DNA from: an uncultured Archangium sp. | GTDB taxonomy: Bacteria; Myxococcota; Myxococcia; Myxococcales; Myxococcaceae | Length of the DNA: 8,010 nt | Assembly (NCBI GenBank): GCA_937875615.1 | Contig: CALNBU010000019.1 | Span: 1 to 8,010, forward strand | Direction of reading: 5' to 3' | Shown: positions 1 to 5,338 of the stretch, piece by piece | Position numbering within the stretch: the first letter of the stretch is position 1 | Layout: each line of letters opens with the position of its first letter | Translations under genes and position numbers: made by a program | Notes under the pieces: model-generated | Told to the model about the DNA's origin: nothing | Seen by the model: only the letters and a program-made list of their open reading frames with translations | Database searches by the model: none

Positions 1-2148
1 ATGAACGGCGACCCCGCCTGGGCCACGGCGCTGGCCCCGCCGCCCTCGGCGCCGGTGCTGTCTTCGGAGCTCTTGCAGTCGGTGCCCCCGCCTCGCCGGC
101 AGCCGAACATCGTGGAGGCCCCCACCGCAGCGCCCGTCGAGGCTCCGGCCGCCGTCAGCCAGCCCGCACCGGTGGAGCCGGAGGTGGTCATCGCGCCCCC
201 CTCCGCGCTGGCGCGCACGCCGCTCATCGTCGAGCCCAAGGCCCCGCCCAGGCCCACCAGGAAGGAGCCGAAGGAGGACTTCCTCTTCAGCGACGGCCAC
301 AGCGGCTTCACGGTGCCACCCGTCGACCTCCTCGCGGTGCGGAACACGCAGCGCGCGCAGGTGGACAAGAGCGTCTACCTGGAGACGGCCTCGAAGCTCA
401 CCGCCAAGCTCAAGGACTTCGCCATCGAGGGCGAGGTGGTGGAGATCCGCCCGGGCCCGGTGGTGACCATGTACGAGTTCAAGCCCGCACCGGGCGTGAA
501 GATCTCGCGCATCGCCGGCCTCTCCGATGACCTGGCCATGGCCATGGAGGCCCTGCGGGTGCGCATCGTGGCGCCGATTCCGGGCAAGGGCGTGGTGGGC
601 GTGGAGGTGCCCAACCGCGACCGCGAGATGGTCTTCCTCAAGGAGATCGCCGAGCAGGACGCCTTCCAGAAGTCGCAGTCGCGCCTCACCATGTGCATCG
701 GCAAGGACATCGAGGGCATGCCGTACATCCTCGACCTCGCCAAGGCTCCACACCTGCTCATCGCCGGCACCACCGGCTCCGGCAAGTCGGTGGGCGTCAA
801 CGCGATGATCATGTCCATGCTGCTGAAGAGCACCCCCGAGGAGGTGCGCTTCATCATGGTCGACCCCAAGATGCTGGAGCTCTCGGTGTACGAGGGCATT
901 CCCCACCTGCTGCTCCCGGTGGTGACGGACTCCCGAAAGGCCGCCATCGCCCTGCAGTGGGCCGTCGACGAGATGGAGCGCCGCTACAAGCTCCTCTCGG
1001 AGGCCGGGGTGCGCAACGTCGCCGGCTACAACGCCCTCATCGAAGAGGAGCAGCGACAGCGCGCCGCCTCGAAGCAGGTGGTGGACGTGCGGCCCTCGGT
1101 CATCAAGCCCGCAGCGAAGGCCGCCGCGCCAGACGCCCCGGCGGAGCCGGCCTCCGCCGAGCCGCTCCCGCCTCAGGAGGAAGTTGTCGACGAGCCGCCC
1201 AGGAAGAAGCGCCGCATGCTCATCGTCGACGTGGCCGACCCGGCTTCGAGCGCCGAGGCGCAGGCCGACGCGCCGACCGCGGCCTTCGAATTGGGCGTCG
1301 CCGCGCCGCACGAGGCGCTGGAGGACCCGCGCGAGCAGGTGCTGGCGGCCGAGGCCATCGAGAACGAGGGCGAAATCCGCGTCGACCCCGAGCTGTCGGA
1401 GCAGGAGGCGCCGCCCGAGGTGGACACCGCCGGCGCCGCGCTGCCGGAGGCCCAGGCCGAGGAGCGCAAGAAGCTGCCGTACATCGTGGTCATCGTCGAC
1501 GAGTTCGCCGACCTGATGATGGTGGCGGCCAAGGAGGTCGAGACTTCCATCGCCCGCATCGCGCAGAAGGCGCGCGCCGCCGGCATCCACCTGATGTTGG
1601 CCACCCAGCGCCCGTCGACCGACGTGGTGACCGGCGTCATCAAGGCCAACTTCCCCACCCGCATCTCCTTCATGCTGCGCAGCAAGCCCGACTCCATGAC
1701 CATCATCGGCACGGTGGGCGCCGAGGCGCTGCTGGGCAACGGCGACATGCTGGTGATGCCGCCCAACTCCGCGCACCTGCAGCGGGCGCACGGCTGCTAC
1801 GTCTCGGAAGAGGAAATCAAGAAGGTCGTCGACCACCTCAAGGCCCAGGCCAAGCCGGTGTACGACGAGAGCATCCTCAAGCCGCGCGACGACGAGAACG
1901 AGGGCGGCGCCGGCGAAGAAGACGAGCTGCACGACGAGCTCTACGACCAGGCCATCGCCATCGTCAGCGAGATGCGCACCGTCTCCATCTCGATTCTGCA
2001 GCGCAAGATGCGCATCGGCTACAACCGCTCGGCGCGGATGATCGAGCGCATGGAGCGCGAGGGGCTGGTGGGCGCGGCCGACGGCGCCAAGCCCCGCGAG
2101 GTGCTCATCAAGCCGGTGGGTGAGATGCCCGGCGCGGCCATGATGTAA
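1..2148 (+). CDS. ftsK: DNA translocase FtsK/SpoIIIE, motor and gamma domains (probably 5'-partial)
   Basis: ATP-driven double-stranded DNA pump that clears and aligns chromosome ends at the division septum. In the 715 residues visible, 1 to about 98 are a Pro/Ala-rich linker. The conserved motor begins at VPPVDLL (105-111). Walker A is GTTGSGKS (256-263), followed by the MVDPKMLEL segment. Walker B is IVVIVDEFAD (495-504, acidic pair D500/E501), then QKARAAGIHL and ATQRPS. A C-terminal winged-helix gamma domain (about 647-708), the DNA-sequence-reading module in this family, ends the protein. Two oddities: about 110 extra residues (roughly 356-489) lie between Walker A and Walker B, and the usual DSRTILD motif reads DSMTIIG (564-570). 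No membrane segments are visible, although family members normally have an N-terminal multi-pass domain. The ATG at base 1 may therefore be an internal Met of a gene cut by the window edge. Function is near certain; the true start cannot be decided here. Confidence 0.95.
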   Translation: MNGDPAWATALAPPPSAPVLSSELLQSVPPPRRQPNIVEAPTAAPVEAPAAVSQPAPVEPEVVIAPPSALARTPLIVEPKAPPRPTRKEPKEDFLFSDGHSGFTVPPVDLLAVRNTQRAQVDKSVYLETASKLTAKLKDFAIEGEVVEIRPGPVVTMYEFKPAPGVKISRIAGLSDDLAMAMEALRVRIVAPIPGKGVVGVEVPNRDREMVFLKEIAEQDAFQKSQSRLTMCIGKDIEGMPYILDLAKAPHLLIAGTTGSGKSVGVNAMIMSMLLKSTPEEVRFIMVDPKMLELSVYEGIPHLLLPVVTDSRKAAIALQWAVDEMERRYKLLSEAGVRNVAGYNALIEEEQRQRAASKQVVDVRPSVIKPAAKAAAPDAPAEPASAEPLPPQEEVVDEPPRKKRRMLIVDVADPASSAEAQADAPTAAFELGVAAPHEALEDPREQVLAAEAIENEGEIRVDPELSEQEAPPEVDTAGAALPEAQAEERKKLPYIVVIVDEFADLMMVAAKEVETSIARIAQKARAAGIHLMLATQRPSTDVVTGVIKANFPTRISFMLRSKPDSMTIIGTVGAEALLGNGDMLVMPPNSAHLQRAHGCYVSEEEIKKVVDHLKAQAKPVYDESILKPRDDENEGGAGEEDELHDELYDQAIAIVSEMRTVSISILQRKMRIGYNRSARMIERMEREGLVGAADGAKPREVLIKPVGEMPGAAMM

Positions 2149-2154
2149 AGCAGA

Positions 2155-2185
2155 CGGGCCCCCCGACGACGCGTCGGGAGGCCCG
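2155..2185. terminator. Strong hairpin between convergent genes, likely bidirectional terminator
   Basis: An inverted repeat starts 6 bases after the ftsK stop codon. Six G/C pairs (2155-2160 with 2180-2185), one C/A mismatch, then seven pairs (2162-2168 with 2172-2178) close on a 3-base ACG loop. The + strand tail is CTTCACT. Read on the minus strand, the tail is TCTGCTTT, which is somewhat richer in T. It lies between the ends of ftsK and the minus-strand lipoprotein gene, so it can serve both. Neither tail is a classical T-run, so intrinsic termination is inferred from stem strength and position. Confidence 0.7.
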
Positions 2186-2203
2186 CTTCACTGCCGCAGC
2201 GTC

Positions 2204-3652
2204 TTAGAGCGCGGTCGCCGAGCGCACCGTCACCCTGCTGAAGGTGACGAACGAGGTGTTGCTGGCCCGCACGTAGGCGTCGCCGGTGGCGAGCGGCGCG
2301 TCCCAGAAGGTGTCCGCCGCGCTGGTCGAGCTGTCATACAGCGCGTTCGCCGCCGTCAACGTCGACAGGTCGTCGCAGTTGGCGCCCCCCGCTCCGGTGG
2401 CCCAGAAGCGCAGCCCCACGTTGCCCGTCGCGTACACGTCGAAGCACACCGTCGAAGGACCACCCACGTACAGCGGCGCGGGCACGTCGGTCTGGTACTG
2501 GAACTGCGTGGTGCTGTCGGCCGCGTCGCCGCCGAAACGGAACCAGGTCCACGACGCGCCCATGCTGGAGCGGCCCAGCGTCACGATGAGCTTTCCTTCG
2601 CCGATGGCCGGCGCGCCCGAGGGCGTCCCGGCCTCACCGACGAGCAGGTAGAGGTAGCCGTTGTTGGCCAGCCCCTGGGCGCCCTCGATGCGGAAGTGAC
2701 GGCCCGCGCCAGTCGAGGGCACGCACAACGACTGCCAGGTGTTGGTGCTGTCGTGCGCCGTCGCGCAGGTGCTCACCACGCCTGCGTCGGTCTCCGTGCC
2801 AGCGTCGGCCTCCGTGCCTGCGTCGGCCTCCGTGCCTGCGTCGGCCTCCGTGCCTGCGTCGGCCTCCGTGCCCGCGTCGGTCTCCGTGCCTGCGTCGGCC
2901 TCCGTGCCTGCGTCGGTCTCCGTGCCCGCGTCGGTCTCCGTGCCAGCGTCGGTCTCCGTGCCCGCGTCGCGCGGCGGCAGGTTGGCGGCGATGGTGGCCG
3001 CCGACAACGCCGTGCTGTCGAAGAGGGTGATGGCCGGCAAGGAGGTCACCGCCGCCGCCTGGTACCAACGGACCGGCGCGTCTTTCACCTCGCCCGGCCC
3101 GTTCCAGTACAGCTCGCTGCCAAATGCGCTCTCGAGCGTCAGCGCGCTCCAGTCAGCGCAATTGGCCCCCTTCTGACCATCGACCCACAGCACCGCGTAC
3201 GGCGGCGTGGTGGCGCTGCCCTTGTGCAGGTCGAGACAGGCGGTGAAGGTGTCGGCGATGAACGAGAAGTCGTCGCTCAAGTACGTCGAGGTCTCCCCGA
3301 AGCTGAAGCCGAACTGGGGCGGAGGCTGCGGCTGGCCGCCGCCGTAGAACAGCACGCCCAGCTCTCCGGCGGCGAGCGGCGCCTGCGCAGAGGCGGGCGC
3401 CTCCGAGGTCCCCAGCGCCAGGTGCGCCGCGGCGTGGCTCCGCGGCACCGCGAGCCCTTCGATGCGCACGTGCTGCACCTGTCCCGCGGTCTGACACAGC
3501 TCGACGTACGAGCCCGCGTTCTCCGCGGTGATGGTGGTGCTGCACTGCGAGGGGAGCGCGCCGGCATCGGCGCTGGCGTCGGGGACTTCTTCGACGGGGT
3601 CACACGCACCGAACAGGAACGACAACGTCAACAAGGGGAGCAGTTGTTTCAT
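2204..3652 (-). CDS. Two-domain, cysteine-paired outer-envelope lipoprotein with hexapeptide-repeat linker; function unknown
   Basis: I do not recognise this 482-residue protein. It starts with a lipoprotein signal peptide (MKQLLPLLTLSFLFGAC; lipid-bearing Cys17, box F-G-A-C slightly off consensus), then an Asp/Ala tether. Two similar domains follow, about 37-216 and 296-482. Each has four cysteines in matching places: C37, C53, C139, C165 and C296, C310, C403, C426. Shared local motifs are H-x-R-I-E-G after the second Cys, C-[LF]-D at the third and GANC-x-D-x-S-x-LT at the fourth. Between the domains lie ten copies of DAGTE[TA] (229-288). The protein is beta-rich in appearance, has no membrane helices and shows no catalytic motif. 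The start is supported by AGAGAGGGG just upstream. It is the last of four same-strand genes, 60 bases after the DUF6607 gene, with its own copy of the motif found upstream of the uptake genes. A surface ligand-binding or structural role within a haem-uptake locus is inference only. Confidence 0.85.
   Translation of the reverse strand: MKQLLPLLTLSFLFGACDPVEEVPDASADAGALPSQCSTTITAENAGSYVELCQTAGQVQHVRIEGLAVPRSHAAAHLALGTSEAPASAQAPLAAGELGVLFYGGGQPQPPPQFGFSFGETSTYLSDDFSFIADTFTACLDLHKGSATTPPYAVLWVDGQKGANCADWSALTLESAFGSELYWNGPGEVKDAPVRWYQAAAVTSLPAITLFDSTALSAATIAANLPPRDAGTETDAGTETDAGTETDAGTEADAGTETDAGTEADAGTEADAGTEADAGTEADAGTETDAGVVSTCATAHDSTNTWQSLCVPSTGAGRHFRIEGAQGLANNGYLYLLVGEAGTPSGAPAIGEGKLIVTLGRSSMGASWTWFRFGGDAADSTTQFQYQTDVPAPLYVGGPSTVCFDVYATGNVGLRFWATGAGGANCDDLSTLTAANALYDSSTSAADTFWDAPLATGDAYVRASNTSFVTFSRVTVRSATAL
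2782..2970 (-). repeat. Ten-copy 18-bp in-frame tandem repeat (minisatellite) encoding DAGTE[TA]
   Basis: Ten perfect-length 18-base units run from 2782 to 2961, with a half unit to 2970. On the + strand each reads CNGCGTCGGYCTCCGTGC. Only two positions vary: the Ala wobble base, and the base that swaps the last residue between Thr and Ala. Units 3, 4, 5 and 7 are identical, which suggests recent expansion by slippage or unequal recombination. The array keeps frame and forms an acidic, flexible linker between the two domains of the lipoprotein. Copy number probably differs between strains. Confidence 0.95.
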
Positions 3653-3665
3653 GCCCCTCTCTTTT

Positions 3666-3685
3666 CAATTTTGCATATGAGAGTC
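3666..3685 (-). promoter_or_regulatory. AT-rich operator-like motif upstream of the two-domain lipoprotein gene
   Basis: Read on the minus strand this is GACTCTCATATGCAAAATTG, ending 13 bases before the start codon. It matches the motif upstream of the DUF6607 gene at 14 of 20 positions without gaps, and the E. coli Fur 19-mer at 10 of 19 by hand count. A TTGACT that could act as a -35 element overlaps its left end. It stands out as an AT-rich patch in GC-rich DNA. Regulator identity is inferred. Confidence 0.4.
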
Positions 3686-3712
3686 AACGTCACCCATCCA
3701 GTCCGATTGGAC

Positions 3713-4714
3713 TCAGGGGACGTCGGCCGGGGTCTCGCTCACCACCGCGCCTGCGAACATCTCGTCGAGCCAGGTGTTGGTGGCCTCCAGGTCCGGGCTC
3801 TTGCGGAACAGCTCGGCGCGCAGCAGCACCTCCAGCACCTTCTTCTCTTCGTTGACCGGGTAGCTCAGCTTCACCGGCCCCGCAGAGAGGCGCGCCTGCC
3901 AGCGCGCGCGCACCGCGGCCCAGAACGGCGCCGTCTGCTCCCAGTACGACTGCACCTTCGGGAGCGGGTCCGCAATGCGCACGTACTCGTTGAAGCCGAA
4001 CTCACGCACCAGCGGGAGGTCCCGCGCTCCCTCGCTGCGGATGACCTTGGTGTTGTCCTGCTCGTGGGTCCACCCCAGCGGCGTCACCGTGTGCCGGTTC
4101 TCGACGTTGAGGAGCTGGTAGTCGGAGCGCGTGGTGTACTCGCGGCGCGGGAGCGGCCGCCAGGTGCGCTCCGAGGTCCAGGTCGACACCCCGTAGCGGT
4201 GGTTCCACTTCCCCAGCCCGGCGTAGCGGGGCGCGTCGCTCACCTCGTAGACCGACTGGGTCCAGGTGCCGCGGCGCTCCTCTTCGGTCCGCGCCTTCGG
4301 TTCGAAGCGCTGGTCACCGGCGAAGACGAAGTGCGTCGGCGCCTCGTATTCCCACACCTGGCGCCAGTGCTTGATGATGTGCGGCCCGCCCATGAGGATG
4401 TGCTGCAGCTCGATGCGCTGCGGCTCGTCGCTCACCACCAGCACCAGCTCGGTGGCGTCGCTGTCCTTCGTCGGCCGCGGCGAATAGCCCGGCTGCAGCA
4501 GCACCGTCTCCTCGAAGTGGAAGTGCACCCGGTAGCTGCCCGCCATGGCCAGAATCGCGCGGCGGTCGCACTCGAGGCCTTCCTCCACGCCGCAGGGCAT
4601 GACGTCGCGGAGCACGCCGCTCCCGAGCGTGGTCTGCCGCGTCTGATGCACGCTCGACGTGGCTGCGCAGCCCACACACACCACCACCGCTGACAACAGG
4701 GTCCAGGTCTTCAT
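3713..4714 (-). CDS. DUF6607-family lipoprotein, probable accessory of haem/iron uptake
   Basis: A 333-residue envelope protein that I recognise by pattern as the DUF6607 family, whose biochemistry I do not know. Conserved-looking blocks are AMAGSYRVHFHFEET (56-70), IIKHWRQVWEYE (113-124), GTWTQSVYEVSDAPRY (149-164), PLPRREYTTRSDY (187-199) and GWTHEQDNTKVIR (214-226). They are rich in Trp, Tyr, His and Arg, suggesting a binding or catalytic barrel-like fold. The N-terminus (MKTWTLLSAVVVCVGC) looks like a lipoprotein signal with Cys16 lipidated, although the box C-V-G-C is imperfect. An ATG four codons upstream (4726) is possible. I prefer 4714 because a GGGCGGG sequence precedes it and the operator-like motif at 4730 then clears the start. 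It follows the hmuY stop by 33 bases, so co-transcription with hmuY and the receptor gene is likely. Family call is fairly sure; a role with haem is inferred from neighbours. Confidence 0.85.
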   Translation of the reverse strand: MKTWTLLSAVVVCVGCAATSSVHQTRQTTLGSGVLRDVMPCGVEEGLECDRRAILAMAGSYRVHFHFEETVLLQPGYSPRPTKDSDATELVLVVSDEPQRIELQHILMGGPHIIKHWRQVWEYEAPTHFVFAGDQRFEPKARTEEERRGTWTQSVYEVSDAPRYAGLGKWNHRYGVSTWTSERTWRPLPRREYTTRSDYQLLNVENRHTVTPLGWTHEQDNTKVIRSEGARDLPLVREFGFNEYVRIADPLPKVQSYWEQTAPFWAAVRARWQARLSAGPVKLSYPVNEEKKVLEVLLRAELFRKSPDLEATNTWLDEMFAGAVVSETPADVP

Positions 4715-4729
4715 CGACCCGCCCATATT

Positions 4730-4749
4730 TGATTCTGCGAATGAATGTC
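4730..4749 (-). promoter_or_regulatory. AT-rich operator-like motif upstream of the DUF6607 gene
   Basis: On the minus strand this reads GACATTCATTCGCAGAATCA. It shares ANATTNATTCGCANAAT with the site upstream of the receptor gene. The + strand also contains a partial dyad TTNATTCNNNGAATNAA. It matches the E. coli Fur 19-mer at 11 of 19 by hand count. It overlaps the hmuY stop codon and lies 15 bases before the chosen DUF6607 start. An internal regulated promoter is possible. Confidence 0.4.
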
Positions 4750-5338
4750 AGTCTGAAAGACGGGCAAACCGCACCGAGAGCACCGCCGGCGTGCCGGCGC
4801 CGTCGTAGTAGCCGTCGAGGCGTACCTTGAAGGTGGCCTGCTGGTCCGACTTCACGACGTACACCCAAGGCTGCGGCGTGAGGATGTGCGTCGACAGCTC
4901 GTACATGTACCAGGGCTCCGGCACCTCGAACACGGTGTCGAGGTCGGTGTTGTCGTCCGGGCCGTCGGGCAGGTCTTCGAGGTAGCCGTCGACCGGCGCC
5001 ACGGTGACCGCCTCGAAGGTGACGTCCTTGAGAATCGCCACCATCACCCCGCCGTCGCCGCTCGCCCCTCCGCGGGCGCGGACATGAAAGCGGTTGAAGG
5101 CGAGGTCCCACGCCGGCGGCTCGAAGGACGCCTCGCTCGCGGCGTCGAGGTCGAGCCCGACCCACAGGCGGGTGTCGGTAGCGTTGACGGTGGCGAGGAA
5201 GCCAGCGCCGTCGGCCACCACCCGCACCCGCGTCACGCCAGCGTCGTTCTCTTCAGGGGCGACGGGCGGCCAGGGGTCGGGGAGCGGAGGCTCGCACGCC
5301 GTGAGCGCCAGCAGGAGACCAGCCAGACAGCGTCGCAT
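4748..5338 (-). CDS. hmuY: HmuY-family haem-binding lipoprotein
   Basis: Predicted 196-residue surface lipoprotein of the HmuY type. In Porphyromonas the family member takes haem from host proteins and hands it to a TonB-dependent receptor. The signal peptide ends in a canonical lipobox, LTAC (12-15), and is followed by a Pro/acidic tether. Family landmarks are PAWDLAFNRFHVR (75-87) running into the Gly-rich RGGASGDGG (89-97), then PWYMYELSTHILTP (142-155), VYVVK (159-163) and the late GYYD (176-179). Possible haem ligands near these motifs are H85, M99, M145 and H151, but I cannot assign the axial pair. The start codon overlaps the receptor stop as TGATG. No clear Shine-Dalgarno precedes it, so translation probably depends on coupling to the receptor. 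A frame open upstream to 5572 is read-through in the overlapping gene and is not coding. Family call is good; the actual ligand (haem or another tetrapyrrole) is inferred. Confidence 0.87.
   Translation of the reverse strand: MRRCLAGLLLALTACEPPLPDPWPPVAPEENDAGVTRVRVVADGAGFLATVNATDTRLWVGLDLDAASEASFEPPAWDLAFNRFHVRARGGASGDGGVMVAILKDVTFEAVTVAPVDGYLEDLPDGPDDNTDLDTVFEVPEPWYMYELSTHILTPQPWVYVVKSDQQATFKVRLDGYYDGAGTPAVLSVRFARLSD

Noticed and set aside
693..2123. 476-codon + strand frame inside ftsK
   Set aside because: Out-of-frame shadow of ftsK, dominated by Arg, Gly, His and Ala.
2782..2970. Tandem array considered as a CRISPR
   Set aside because: Units are contiguous 18-mers without spacers, coding in frame for DAGTE[TA].
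3700..3713. Small hairpin AGTCC-GATT-GGACT at the DUF6607 stop codon, as a terminator
   Set aside because: Only five pairs, no T-rich tail, and it overlaps the stop; too weak to claim as a terminator, so co-transcription with the last gene stays open.
2696..4693. 665-codon open frame on the + strand antisense to the two lipoprotein genes
   Set aside because: It is Arg/Ala/Gly/His-rich, with no domain, and mirrors minus-strand genes that have signal peptides and family motifs. Long antisense frames are expected at this GC content.
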